Part shown: one piece after another, positions 42,248 through 52,012 of the stretch
Layout: every line of letters starts with the position of its first letter
Numbering within the stretch: position 1 is the stretch's first letter
From: Effrenium voratum
Lineage: Eukaryota; Sar; Dinophyceae; Suessiales; Symbiodiniaceae
NCBI GenBank assembly: GCA_963377175.1
Contig: CAUJNA010001724.1
Location: 1-64,000 of the forward strand
Direction: 5' to 3'
DNA: 64,000 nt
Translations under genes and position numbers: made by a program
The notes under the pieces: model-generated
What the model was told of the DNA's origin: nothing
What the model saw: only the letters and a program-made list of their open reading frames with translations
Databases searched by the model: none

Positions 42248-42802
42248 ATGTCCGGTGACGCTGGCGTGCCGGTGGATAGCGCCGCCCAGGCTTTGGTCCT
42301 CGGCACCGCAGATGAGGACCTGGAGCCTTGTGACGCTGGCGTGCCGGTGCAGAGCACCGCCCAAGCTTTGGTCCTCGGCACTGCAGATGAGGACCTGCAA
42401 CCTTCACAGCTGACGCAGTCCCAAGGCGTAGGGCCTGTGGAGTCAGATGAGCGCCTGGGGTTTGCCTTTCGGCCCTCGCGAGAGACAGCAGACAGACGGT
42501 CTGATCCAGCCCAGTTGATCCTGAGCAAGCTTCAGGAATGCGCCAGTGATGTAGACCTTGGTGCAGTGTCGGAGCCCGTCCAGCTCTTCCTCGAGTGCGA
42601 GACGGACCAGAAGCTGTACCAGGCGACGTTCGCAATGCTTGAGCGCGTCACTGCCTCCAAGAATACGTTGGTGGAGGTTGGCGACGACTCCGCGTTCGAC
42701 ATCAACCTCCTGGCTCCGGTGCCGATCATCACAGCGGTGCAGACCATGTGCAAGGCACAGGGCTGGTGCGCCGAGGCAGCCCTGCAAGGCACGGCGCGTT
42801 GA
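42248..42802 (+). CDS. Uncharacterised protein, 5' exon, with a 25-aa internal duplication
   Basis: From the ATG at 42248 the frame begins MSGDAGVPVDSAAQALVLGT. The block DAGVPVxSxAQALVLGTADEDL occurs twice (a 75-bp tandem duplication). The rest, including FLECETDQKLYQATFAMLERV and FDINLLAPVPIITAVQTMCK, looks helical. An ATG at 42128 would add a hydrophobic leader (VILLLAAFRARSFCGFACL), which may be chance. The frame stops at 42800-42802, and the next coding block is in another frame from about 42880, so a short intron or frameshift is likely. No family recognised. Lies between repeats R3 and R4. Confidence 0.45.
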   Translation: MSGDAGVPVDSAAQALVLGTADEDLEPCDAGVPVQSTAQALVLGTADEDLQPSQLTQSQGVGPVESDERLGFAFRPSRETADRRSDPAQLILSKLQECASDVDLGAVSEPVQLFLECETDQKLYQATFAMLERVTASKNTLVEVGDDSAFDINLLAPVPIITAVQTMCKAQGWCAEAALQGTAR

Positions 42803-42879
42803 CGCGCGGCAAATGGCTTAAGATGCGGTGGTGTTCTGACCGCGCGCTTGTCCCTGCATCCCCTATGGGTCGGGTTAAT

Positions 42880-43963
42880 ACTGGCGCGCACGCAGCTGCA
42901 CATCCACGCTGTCCCTGCGACAGGCCTCTTTACTGTCACCGGCTGGCTGGAGCACGTGGACACCAGGATCCAGATCTCGGAGGGTGAGGAGCATGCCAGA
43001 ACACCCACCTTGGCAGCGTTCTTCGGTTCGCGGGCAAGCAACCGCAAGAGCTCCATGCATAAGTGGCTACTTCAAGAGCTGCTCGACATCGACACGCTGC
43101 CGCACGGCGTCAAGGGCTCGGCGGCAATCGCTACCGACGCGACCATCAAAGGTCACCGCAACAACCTGTACAATTACAGACGCTCAGGCCTCTCTTCGAC
43201 GGAGCTGAGCGAGACCTACAAGACGTCGTGGACCGACCCATCCATCCCGCAAGCCAAGCTGGCGGCCAAGTCTCTCATCAACAAGTTCGTGCACTCAGAG
43301 CGCGATGCCTCCCTCACCGGAGCAATGGTGGACGACAACTCCAACTATAGCTTCTATCATTGGATCATCGGACACGTTCAGCCGCTATCGGAGGTTCTGT
43401 CTTTGAGGAAGGGGGCCGAAGTCGGCTTCCCGAAACGTTTCCACATCGTCGTGAAGGGCATGAAGCCGGCCACGATACCGGAGCAGGAGTGTCTAGAGTC
43501 CAAGCAGTTCCTTGCCGACTTCATTGTCTTCATGGCCGAGAGAGCCACGCAGGGGGATGAGCCCAACAAAGGCGCCACGGTCACGTGCGATGAGTTCGCT
43601 GCCGGCTGGCTCAGGCGGGCTTTGCCCGCATGCTTGTGTTTGAGTTTGCCCTTGCGCGCTTGCCTTTGTGCAAGTTACTCTGCTCTGCGCGAGCAGAACT
43701 CTCCATCGCGTGCTGCTTTCTCCGTGCCTCGCGCGTGTCCCTCTTGTCTCGCAAGGCTCATCCAGCAATGCGTTGACGACTTCGCAGAGTCGGTGAGCCT
43801 GCCGGAGACGTGGTCCCAGAAATTGGACTATGCGGACAGCGACGTGCTTCGCATCAGCAACATCGTCCGAAGGATGCGTCAGCTCCCCGGCAGCCGTTTA
43901 GATTCACATTTGGATTCATTTCTGGCTTTGGAAGTCGTAGGCCATGCAGTCGTACAGCCATGA
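42880..43963 (+). CDS. Uncharacterised protein, central part, with a frame-preserving GC-AG intron
   Basis: An open GC-rich frame, QLHIHAVPATGLFTVTGWLE...ATDATIKGHRNNLYNYRRSG...NSNYSFYHWIIGHVQPLSEV...FIVFMAERATQGDEPNKGAT. It is well-formed protein but of no family I recognise. The Leu/Cys-rich stretch at 43615-43755 is probably an intron: CTCAG|GCGGGC...CGCAAG|GCTC, 141 bp (47 codons), so the frame is open either way. Splicing gives AGWLR-LIQQCVDDFAESVS. There is no good ATG at the start; it is likely continuous with the 42248 exon. The 3' end is unclear: the frame runs to a stop at 43961 but is low-quality after RRMRQLPGS. Confidence 0.45.
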
Positions 43964-44149
43964 GCTGCCCACGTGGCCACAATCCATCAACCCCCGGCCT
44001 GCCATAAAAAGAAAAAAGCAAAGGCCTTGCCCGCGCAAATCCTGTAGCACTCGTGGGCGGTAAGTCGCCCTTCGCTCCGGAATGGTCATGCTAAGCCCGC
44101 TTTGAAGTCGAGAGCCGCGTGCCCCCCTGAAAATGAGGGCCATCAGTTT

Positions 44150-44671
44150 CTCAGGTTCCTTCGGCTCCGCGCCGGGCTTGGCTTCGAGGACAAGCCCATC
44201 GGCATCCGCGACATCCAGTACGGCATCCACTCCTGGTCCCGCCAGCTGGAGTTCTACTCCGGCCTGGTGGTTGCTGCTGACAAGGCCGGGGCTGAAGCTA
44301 CGTCTACTGGGCCCGCCCAAGGTCAGGATGCTTCTCACCTCTGCATGAAGTGGGTCTTGCAGAGCACTCCAAGCACAACTGAGGTGCAGAGCACGAAGGA
44401 TGTCAGGAAAAAGCTCAAGGGTCGTCTGCAGGCCTTGTGTGATCGTGGAGCCAAGGGAGACCGCAAGAAGAAGGTCAACGGTCCCGCCAACACCTTGCTA
44501 CAAGCTGTTCGAGACCTTGCCTCGCATTCCCTTCTGGACATTGTCCCAGGGCAAGGCGGTGGCCATGCGACATTGACCTTTCGTAAGAGGAAGTGGTCGG
44601 ACATCACAGATTGCCAGGACTCCAGAGACATGTGCAAGTCCTTGCGCGTTGGTAGTGAGCTCTTCCCGTAG
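44150..44671 (+). CDS. Uncharacterised protein, 3' exon
   Basis: After an acceptor-like gaaaatgag|GGCC the frame GHQFLRFLRLRAGLGFEDKP...DIQYGIHSWSRQLEFYSGLV runs to a TAG at 44669. It then has a charged region (STKDVRKKLKGRLQALCDRG, GDRKKKVNGPANT) and ends KSLRVGSELFP. Probably the last exon of the 42248 gene, since both lie between repeats R3 and R4 on the same strand, but the exact junction from 43.9 kb was not resolved. No family recognised. Confidence 0.4.
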   Translation, partial: LRFLRLRAGLGFEDKPIGIRDIQYGIHSWSRQLEFYSGLVVAADKAGAEATSTGPAQGQDASHLCMKWVLQSTPSTTEVQSTKDVRKKLKGRLQALCDRGAKGDRKKKVNGPANTLLQAVRDLASHSLLDIVPGQGGGHATLTFRKRKWSDITDCQDSRDMCKSLRVGSELFP

Positions 44672-44689
44672 CAAGGCTGCCAGGCAATC

Positions 44690-45165
44690 GGGCGCCGGAG
44701 CTGTTAGGCCCTCTTGCTTCCTGCTTGACGTTTGTTGCCGCGGAGCAGTTTGGGTTAGTTGACAGTTTGACTTACTGCTGCAGGATGTCTAAATCACGGG
44801 GCCAGATCTTGCTGGTAGCATCTTGGGGCCTGAGCCTGGCGCGGTAGACGTCTTCTGACCCTGTCGCAGGCGCGTGGCGTTGCAAACAGTGACCCAGGCT
44901 CCAAGTCAAAGTTTTGCACAAGCAGGAAGTTGTTTGGGGTAATTGTCAGCTGCTCGTCAGACAGGTTGCGAAGACCTAGCGTGCTTGGTGCTTTCGCCGA
45001 GCTGTTAGGCCCTCTTGCTTCCTGGTTGACGTTTGTTGCCATGGGTATCGTTTGTTGGCTTCTTTGGATATTGCCACAAGACGTCTAACATCACCGGATC
45101 AGATTCTGGGGGCTTAGATCCTGCAGGCGGCTTTTGCCAGGACGCTGGCTGGCCAAGTTTTTCTA
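44690..45165 (+). repeat. Modular dispersed repeat R4 (A+B dimer)
   Basis: Two tandem modules. A-type: ctgttaggccctcttgcttcctg...gccgcggagcagtttgg...gatgtctaaatcacggggcc...cgcgtggcgttgcaaacagtga. B-type: ctccaagtcaaagttttgcac...gagctgttaggccctcttgc...ccatgggtatcgtttg...acatcaccggatcagattc...ggctggccaagtttttc. A and B are diverged paralogs of each other. Confidence 0.92.
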
Positions 45166-45433
45166 TCGGCCTCGCTGGCTTTGGCTGCCATTCGTTCCCA
45201 TGCGGGTTGCCCGTTGGCTCCAGTGGGGCTTTTGGACTCAGGGGTTGGAAAAAGAGCGCCTCGTTGCATGCTATTTTGTTGGATGCGGCTTGTTTGGTTG
45301 GGCCCCACAGACCCATGAAACGTGGTATAGGAATTGCAGATTGATTGCGCTCCAGCACGGGCAGTTGAGTTTGGCTGGAGATTCCGTAGGTTCGTGTTTC
45401 TGTCTGTCAGAGTTAGCTGATCTGGAGAACCGC

Positions 45434-46003
45434 ATGGCAGCCCCTCCTCGCACGGTAGTCTCCGTGTCTGTGACTGGGTGTAGCAATGCAGCCGTGATAG
45501 TTGTGCCATTCGCGAGTCGCGCTCGCATCAATGTCCAGACTTTTGGGTCGGGCGGGAATGGCGGTCCTGCAGTTGCGCGAGCGGCAGCCTCGGGGCACGG
45601 GCAGCCTCCAGCATTCGCAACATCGGCGGCAAGGTTTGCGCCAAGCACGAGGCCCGCGGGTGGAGAGCATCCCAGCCCAGGTGAGGGTGAAGGTGGTGGT
45701 GGCGATCGCAGTCATGATTCAGATGGCGACCGTGATCGTCGAGCAAAGCGGAGGCGAAGACGCGCAGAGTCTGAGACCGAGATGGCCATTGACCGCTTGC
45801 AGAGTGACGTGAGTGGCCTGACAGGGCTCATGGAATTCCTTTATGGGTGGCTGGGGGCTTTGCAAGAACACCTTGACAACCCATCTGGCCATCGTGGAGG
45901 TGAAGCGGGCGCTCTGGCAACTACGAGCGGCTCGTTGTCACGGGCCAGCGTTCCCGCTGCGGAGACAATGCCAGAGGTAGCTGTTGCGGGAGATGAAGGA
46001 TGA
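45434..46003 (+). CDS. Uncharacterised 189-aa protein with basic nuclear-localisation-like stretch
   Basis: From ATG 45434 (aaccgcATGG): MAAPPRTVVSVSVTGCSNAA..., a low-complexity Gly/Ala/Pro middle, HDSDGDRDRRAKRRRRRAES (a strong nuclear-localisation-type cluster at about residues 105-124), and a helical segment TEMAIDRLQSDVSGLTGLME...LGALQEHLDN that could be a short coiled coil. Stop TGA at 46001. The frame is open upstream to 45134 across part of repeat R4. The 3' end and downstream 130 bp recur at 36528-36745. No family recognised; probably an element-borne gene. Confidence 0.4.
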   Translation: MAAPPRTVVSVSVTGCSNAAVIVVPFASRARINVQTFGSGGNGGPAVARAAASGHGQPPAFATSAARFAPSTRPAGGEHPSPGEGEGGGGDRSHDSDGDRDRRAKRRRRRAESETEMAIDRLQSDVSGLTGLMEFLYGWLGALQEHLDNPSGHRGGEAGALATTSGSLSRASVPAAETMPEVAVAGDEG

Positions 46004-46132
46004 GGCAGCGTCTGACCCAGAGCCAGGTGTCAAGTGATACCAGCCGAGTTGCGCGAGCCCCACATGTTACACGCAGCGTGGCTATTGACAGGAAGGCATC
46101 AGACCTCTGAGCTTCCGTCTTTCAGTCTTTGA

Positions 46133-46725
46133 GTCCTCCAAGTTACAGTTTTGCCCAAGCAGGAAATTGTTTGGGGTAGTTGTTAGCTTCTCGTCAAACA
46201 GGTTGCAAAGACCTAGCGTGCTTGGTGCTTTCGCCGAGCTGTTAGGCCCTCTTGCTTCCTGATTGACGTTTGTTGCCGCGGAGCAGTTTGGGTTAGTTGA
46301 CAGTTTGACTTACTGCTGCAGGATGTCTTCTGACCCTGTCGCAGGCGCGTGGCGTTGCAAACAGTGACCAAGGCTCCAAGTCAAAGTTCTGCACAAGCGG
46401 GAAGTTGTTTGGGGTAACTGTTAGCTGCTCGTCAGACAGGTTGCGAAGACCTAGCGTGCTTGGTGCTTTCGCCGAGCTGTTAGGCTCTCTTGCTTCCTGG
46501 TTGACGTGTGTTGCCATGGGTATCGTTTGTTGGCTTCTTTGGATATTGCCACAAGACGTCTAACATCACCGGATCAGATTCTGGGGGCTTAGATCCTGCA
46601 GGCGGCTTTTGCCAGGACGCTGGCTGGCCAAGTTTTTCTATTGCCACGACAACGGCTTGACAGACCGTCGTTTTTTTAACCGCGCAGACGTCTGCGCTGC
46701 CTCGATAAAAGAAGCGCGAAGTGTC
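46133..46725 (+). repeat. Modular dispersed repeat R5, left flank of the 7.4-kb cassette
   Basis: An A+B dimer as in R4, preceded by ctccaagttacagttttgcccaagcagg and followed by taaccgcgcagacgtctgcgctgcctcgataaaagaagcgcgaagtgtc. The A module lacks the 'taaatcacggggccagatcttgctgg' portion present in R4 and R6. Same orientation as R6 at 54100. Confidence 0.93.
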
Positions 46726-46898
46726 TGAAGAAGTAGATTCGTTGCCTTCAACGCAGGCGGTGACGAACGAAGAGTTGTAAAGGGACCTGGCAGTGCTGCC
46801 GAGCGACATTGTGCAAGTCGCACATCACCTTCGCCGCATGCTCGGCTCCTAAAGAGTGATCTTCCGATCTTCTCCTTCCATATCGCGCTCTGTGTAGC

Positions 46899-48128
46899 AT
46901 GCCCGGTCGCAAGACTGTGAGCCTAGCTGAGGCTGCCAAACGTGGCTACAGCAAGGATAGCAGATTGGCCAGGCGCGTGGCGCATTTGCGCCAAGTAAAG
47001 TTTGCTGATGCCACTACGCCCGGGAAGGAGACGGTGGTGTACGCAGCGCTGCGTGCGCTGTGGGAGGACAAGCTTGCCTCCGTCCAGGCTTCTCACCTGT
47101 TCTGCTTGTATCTGGCTTGCTATGTGGTGGCCCGAATTTGCGCGGGGAGAAAGCAGTGGATGATGCCTACTGCTCTGGTTGGCGGGCTGCTGACGACAGA
47201 CCTGTTTGAACGGCTGATCCATGCCGAGGTCCCCCGCCACGGCACTACATTGAGATCCTGCGTCAGGCAGATGCATCTACACTCAGTGTTCAAGACCGGC
47301 ATCGATGTGTCCGATCAGCAGCCAAGCGACCCATTCAATGACATGGGCTGTCAGTGGTGGAGGCACTGGACCCATACACCCTTGTCGCCTGAGCAACAGC
47401 GTCATGTGCTTGCCACCATGCTGTTCGTCCTGGCCACAAGGTCGCGAGACACACTCGCATTTTTGCTATCAAGGCCTGACTTTCTCCTTCGCAACTGCGA
47501 GTGCTTCGGCCAACTCTACGATGCTCTCTACGCTGCTAATCGCTTTCCTGGTCTTCAGGCTAACCGCGCTCGTAGCAAGCACACGTCCGAGCAAAAGACA
47601 TGGAGCGCAGAGCGCTTGTTGGAAGGATTGCTTCGGCAGTTGTGGTATGAGCCAGCGGCGTTGTCAGGAATGTTGGCCGCTCAGACAGTGTCGCAGCTGG
47701 CGGATGCCCTCGGACATGTAAAAGGTTTTGGCGGGGAACTGGTTTTCATACACACGCTCGAGTATTTGCTGTCCTGGGACGCAGTGGCAGCGTTTCCATT
47801 ATTTGGTATTCGGAACTACCGGAAACAGCAGCTGACCCGTCACTGCCGACACGGAGCTAACAGCCAGGCTTTTCAACGCCTAGTTTGCGCACACCGCCAG
47901 CGACAGCAGGCGGCGAGCTGGGGCTACTCGCAGATATGTTCTGAAGTTCGCAAGTGGCTGCCGAGTGAAGTCACTTTTGGCCATGTGAGCGTAGCTGTAA
48001 AGTCCGACTTTTGCGTCTCTGATGCCAGTCAGAATGCATGTCAGGCCATTGCCGTCTTGCAGTTTTTATTGAGTGGAAAGCACGGCGGCAAGGAGCGTGC
48101 CGCCAAAGGAGCCGGAAACGCGCTTTAG
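46899..48128 (+). CDS. Uncharacterised 409-aa, mostly helical protein
   Basis: One long GC-rich frame with no introns, ATG at 46899 (gtagcATGCCC), stop TAG. It starts MPGRKTVSLAEAAKRGYSKD, and most of the rest reads as amphipathic helices: SHLFCLYLACYVVARICAGR, VLATMLFVLATRSRDTLAFL, RLLEGLLRQLWYEPAALSGM. Near residue 280, ADALGHVKGFGGELVFIHTL resembles the hairpin-glycine turn (xxhxGFGxxxA) of helical DNA-glycosylase-like domains, including those in base-hypermodification enzymes. That is a weak, by-eye similarity. It lies first in the cassette with the ASCH-like and transposase genes on the same strand. Function unknown. Confidence 0.55.
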   Translation: MPGRKTVSLAEAAKRGYSKDSRLARRVAHLRQVKFADATTPGKETVVYAALRALWEDKLASVQASHLFCLYLACYVVARICAGRKQWMMPTALVGGLLTTDLFERLIHAEVPRHGTTLRSCVRQMHLHSVFKTGIDVSDQQPSDPFNDMGCQWWRHWTHTPLSPEQQRHVLATMLFVLATRSRDTLAFLLSRPDFLLRNCECFGQLYDALYAANRFPGLQANRARSKHTSEQKTWSAERLLEGLLRQLWYEPAALSGMLAAQTVSQLADALGHVKGFGGELVFIHTLEYLLSWDAVAAFPLFGIRNYRKQQLTRHCRHGANSQAFQRLVCAHRQRQQAASWGYSQICSEVRKWLPSEVTFGHVSVAVKSDFCVSDASQNACQAIAVLQFLLSGKHGGKERAAKGAGNAL

Positions 48129-48541
48129 CTCCCAACATCGACTGGAAAGGAATAAACATGATGTGCGGCTGAACAACCGTCAATTGACTCGGTGCTCTCG
48201 CAGGTAAAAGAGAAGCCGGTGCTGGTATGAAAGGGTGTTGTTGATCTGGAAAGATGTTCTGGTGCATCGTTTCAGGGACGGGTAGATTCTGGACATCGGA
48301 CCGTCGTGTTTTGTTCGTTTGGAAACCTTGCAGGGGGTCCACTGAATGAAGGTTCTCGGGTGTGTGTTTGTCTGGAGGACGTGGCGGCGTGCTGGGGTGG
48401 GAGATCCGTGCGCAGACTCATGTTTCGAACAGACGTCTTTCACTGATTCCCTTGGTGGATGGAGTGGAGTCCTTCATTCCTTCATGCGATTAACCGCATG
48501 CCAGAGGTTTTGGCTGAGGTGGTCACATAAACCCCAAAGCA
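48129..48541. other. Spacer, no gene seen
   Basis: Frames on both strands are short and overlap. No recognisable feature. Confidence 0.3.
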
Positions 48542-48814
48542 ATGTCGTTGGCGCAGACTGCTCTGGGCTCCATGTTTCTGGGGGTGGCGCTTTGGCGGCT
48601 TCTTCGCAGATTCGACGTGTTGCCCACAGAGAAGCCGGTGCAGAAACAGCCGCGGACCTCTGAAGAAAACGAGTGGATGGAAGTAGACGCCTGCTGCTCT
48701 GATGACAACGACAGATCCGGGGAGGACGCATCCTTGGAGATCGTGCCCGTGAATCTGAAGCCCCGCCCTCTCGGAGCTTTTGTGCGAGTAGGGAATATGA
48801 AGCTGACATTGTAG
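48542..48814 (+). CDS. Small 90-aa protein, possible membrane anchor
   Basis: ATG at 48542 (aagcaATGTC), stop TAG. The N-terminus MSLAQTALGSMFLGVALWRL is hydrophobic and followed by Arg-Arg, like a signal anchor. The rest is acidic (SEENEWMEVDACCSDDNDRS) and ends RVGNMKLTL. No homologous family recognised. Same strand as its neighbours in the cassette, so possibly a cassette gene, but short enough to be chance. Confidence 0.3.
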   Translation: MSLAQTALGSMFLGVALWRLLRRFDVLPTEKPVQKQPRTSEENEWMEVDACCSDDNDRSGEDASLEIVPVNLKPRPLGAFVRVGNMKLTL

Positions 48815-49830
48815 CCAGAGGCTTCAGACAGCTGCCCCGGAAATCTGCATGCCAGGCTGCTGGCTTCGTGTTCCTTCGGCCCGATTGCAAAGCAGTCCTG
48901 AACATAAAAAGAGATTCGCATTGCTGAAGGGTCCGACATGGAGTGACGGCCTGCGTCACATGTTGTCCCTGCGTGCCGTGACACTCATACTCCTTCACTA
49001 GAATCCGGACGTGTCAATTCCTTGTTTTGCAGGGCCTGAGCATGTTTGGGTTGCCCAGAGCTTCTACGTGGCAAGCTCCACAGTGATGCACGGCAAGCCC
49101 ATATACTGGGTCCATAGTTTCTACTATGGGGGTTCTTGCTGAAGAAACCAACTGTGGGCAGTATTTTGGCTAGGTCCCTTCAAAGCCAGCAAAGGTTTGG
49201 TGGGGTGGGAGGTACTCTATGTGACTACCTCATTGGATCAAGATGTGATTGCTTCAGTGGTTGTCTTTGCACCTTTGCGTGGTCGGGAGTGGTCAGGCTG
49301 GGTTGGTTTAGAGCAAAGGGGGCACAGCTTCACTGCAAGGGTAATGTGTTTGAGTTCTTTGACTCACTTTCGCTGGTCCTGTTGGATGATTTTACTGGGG
49401 TAAATTTGGTTGCCAATTCAGAAATCACCTCGGCTGATTTGGATGAAAGTAAGTGGGTGGCTCGTCTTTTTTAGGGGACCCATTGTTCTGGTTTTAACAT
49501 CACGTGGCAAGGTCTACATCACCGTGCAATCACTGCCGCTGCCAATGTCTACCTCTGCGACTTGCGTCGTGGAATGCGGCTGGCGACACTGCAGGCCCGC
49601 TGACGTTAGGACTTCGGTTTCGTGTTGATGCCAAAGATTGCCTTGTCATTCCTCGTTCTTTTTTCTGAGCCACTGGTCGCTCGCTCGCGTGGCATTTTTT
49701 CGCGGAGTACCTTTCCTAATGGGGAGGCAGAACATGATGCAGAACATTTCGGCATCATGAGCATGAGCCATGTGAGCAGAAGCAGGTTCAGCGGCACACG
49801 TGCAGTTGCCCGGCATAGCGATCTTTTGCC
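48815..49830. other. Spacer with a weak open frame
   Basis: A + strand frame at about 49136-49474 (including NVFEFFDSLSLVLLDDFTGV and NSEITSADLDESK) is AT-richer than the flanking genes and of no known family. It may be a remnant. Nothing else is supported. Confidence 0.25.
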
Positions 49831-50463
49831 ATGGATGTGCTTTTGCTTTCCCAAGAGTCCCTGAACCTCTTGCTCGACGGTCGAGCCTCCGGGCTCTTGC
49901 GAGGGACGTTCACTCCAAAGCGCGGAGATGCCTTGCTGGATTCACTTCTTTTTTTTTTGCATGTTTGGACTTCCCTGGGGCTGCCTTCCCAAGCAGAGCT
50001 CCAGGCAAGGAGCCAGCTCCAGCTTTGCCAGTTGCATTTTTGCTGTGCGGACCGTCCGAGTCAGGATATTTGGCTGGGGTTGGTTGCCGTTGGAGATGTT
50101 GTGGCACGAGCCCGCCTGGTTGCGGCGCACAAGTTGGATGAGCCGGGACTGCGGCGTGCAGGGGAAGCTTTGCTGGAGCAACAGAAACGGCTGTGCTATG
50201 GAACCCCTCACTTGTGGGAGCTTGACAAAGTTGAGCAGCTCGCGGAGCCTTGGAGGATTTCAAGCGCGGCGCGCAAGGGATGCGTGCAGTGGATTCCAGC
50301 GCATCGCTGGCAGTCACAGCATCCTGAGCCCGTCAAGCGGAAACAGTCCGGTGTCACGAGAGCTTGGCCAAAGAGGTTTCCCAGAAAACCTAGATCTGAC
50401 GGACGAGGCCCTGACCTTCCGCAAGGCTTGCTGCTGAAGCAAAAGACGGCCAAAGAAAGGTAA
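49831..50463 (+). CDS. ASCH-like (PUA-superfamily) domain protein, 210 aa
   Basis: ATG at 49831 (ttgccATGGATG), stop TAA. ASCH domains are small beta-barrels of the PUA superfamily, related to SRA, EVE and YTH; they are thought to bind RNA or modified nucleic acid. Supporting parts are VLLLSQESLNLLLDGRASGL near the start, a strand WLGLVAVGDVVARARLVAAH, and YGTPHLWELDKVEQLAEPWR followed by GCVQW, which matches the ASCH ending Y-x-W-x-L-x-x-V-x-x-L-x-x-P...G-x-x-W. The family's G-x-K-x-x-E-x-R signature appears as GRASGLLR, so Lys and Glu are lost. The C-terminal 40 residues are basic. Sits immediately upstream of the transposase-like gene. Confidence 0.6.
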   Translation: MDVLLLSQESLNLLLDGRASGLLRGTFTPKRGDALLDSLLFFLHVWTSLGLPSQAELQARSQLQLCQLHFCCADRPSQDIWLGLVAVGDVVARARLVAAHKLDEPGLRRAGEALLEQQKRLCYGTPHLWELDKVEQLAEPWRISSAARKGCVQWIPAHRWQSQHPEPVKRKQSGVTRAWPKRFPRKPRSDGRGPDLPQGLLLKQKTAKER

Positions 50464-50545
50464 ACGGGAAAAGCGACTCAGCAGGAACGCCCCCGCAAAC
50501 CCTCAAGATGCCATTTCTCTGGATCGACATGGCCAGGGTGCAGAC

Positions 50546-51954
50546 TTGTCCCAGCGGCTGAGAGCAGGGAGAACTTTGCCCAGACTGCGACATCTGGCCA
50601 GCATGAGCTTGTTTCACCACAGACGACCCTTCGATGCCCCGCCCGATCCTCGTCCAGGACGCTGTGCGCTTTTACGAGGGAACCCTTGCTTCATCGTCTC
50701 CACCTTCCAGCGCAGGAAAGTGCCCATGGCAGATGTTCTTCCATTGCAGGAGACGCTGGATGAGGCGATCCTGACTGCCTCTCGAGCAGACACAGAGACG
50801 TGCGCGCAAAGAGACTTGCAAGATGTGGGCTGCAAGCGCGTGCAGATTCAACCACGAAATCTCCGGAAGGGCCGGCTGCGTTTCAATGTCTTGCCTGCTG
50901 CGTGTGAGCCTGGAGCTGCTGATGCCCATGACGTGCAGGTCTACTTGGGCCCTCTGCAAGCAAGTGCAGAACGACCGACTGCCCCAGCCGCCGCAGGGGA
51001 AATCATCCGTGTGGAGCCAGCTGCTGCCTCCGAGCACAAGAGCTCGCTTGTGGACGGGCGCTGGCATCAGGTCGTGGTGCCTTGGTGTGAATTCAAAGAC
51101 GCAGCACGCTACCGCCTATGCATACGCTTTCAAATGGTTGGAAGCCTCGCAGCTTGTTGTATTGCAGTTTTGTTTTTTGCTCCGTCTATTCAGGTCCGAC
51201 GAGATCTTAGTCAGCGAGCAATCTTTTTGCTTGACACCCCGCTGCCATATTTGCTGGATACGCGGCCGGAGCGGTGCTTGACGTGTGGTAAATCTTACCC
51301 AGTGAAGCCAAGCGACATCCGCCGCCACTTCCCTACCGCTCTATCCTGTCGTACTTCAAAGCAGCGAGTTGTATGGTTCTCTGGGCGCTTGCTGGTGCAG
51401 GCGGTGCAAAAATTTGCTGAGGTGCCAACTGCAGCCGCTGTGAAACGCTACCTGCTCGACTTATACGCTTCGAACTCCCTGGATCTTGCCACTGCTCAGC
51501 AGCAGCTTGGTGTGCTATCTTGTCTGCCGAGATTGCGGGCTTTGCGCGGGGTCCTGCGGCAAGCGTTGATGTCGTACTTGCCAGGCCTTGTCGAAGAGAT
51601 CCAGAAGTCTGCCCACGTGTACTCTGGAAGCGCCGTCAAAGGCGACGGCAACTTCAAGATAGCTGCTCGCATCAAAGGCCAGCTCGTGGATAAAGCCACC
51701 CCACTGGACCCTGCGGGTATAAGGGATGCAATGGCCCGCCCAAGCTGTAAGAGTGAAGGTTTCTGTCGGAAGGGTAGTCGAGGTAGTGCGCGTAAAAAGC
51801 ATTGCCCAGGAGCTCGCCCTGCCACTGCTGTCATCTACGGCTGGTGTGGCGTCGACGGGTGCCTCCTGAAGCCGTGCGAACTCATGCCCGTCGAATCTTG
51901 GGCCTACATTCGACCAGATTTGGAGAAGTTAGCAGACCAGATGCCGCTCGCCAG
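50546..51954 (+). CDS. Putative DDE-type transposase, N-terminal and first catalytic part
   Basis: A long frame in which ERCLTCGKSY...DIRRHFP (about 51270-51330) looks like a zinc-binding CxxC...H motif. It is followed by a helical region, then SAHVYSGSAVKGDGNFKIAA with a candidate catalytic Asp (about 51644) and AVIYGWCGVDGCLLKPCELM. These resemble the core order of DDE transposases with KGDGN/DGNF first strands. The frame is best read as spliced at GCCAG|GTTACA to GTAAG|GCG (51955-52012, 58 bp), joining LADQMPLA-R-RANREAAG in frame. The region before about 51100 is low-quality and its start is unsure. Confidence 0.5.
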
Positions 51955-52012
51955 GTTACAAGTTTTGCCTGCTTGTGCTTTCTTTAGTATGCTGCGTGCC
52001 ACGCAGTGTAAG

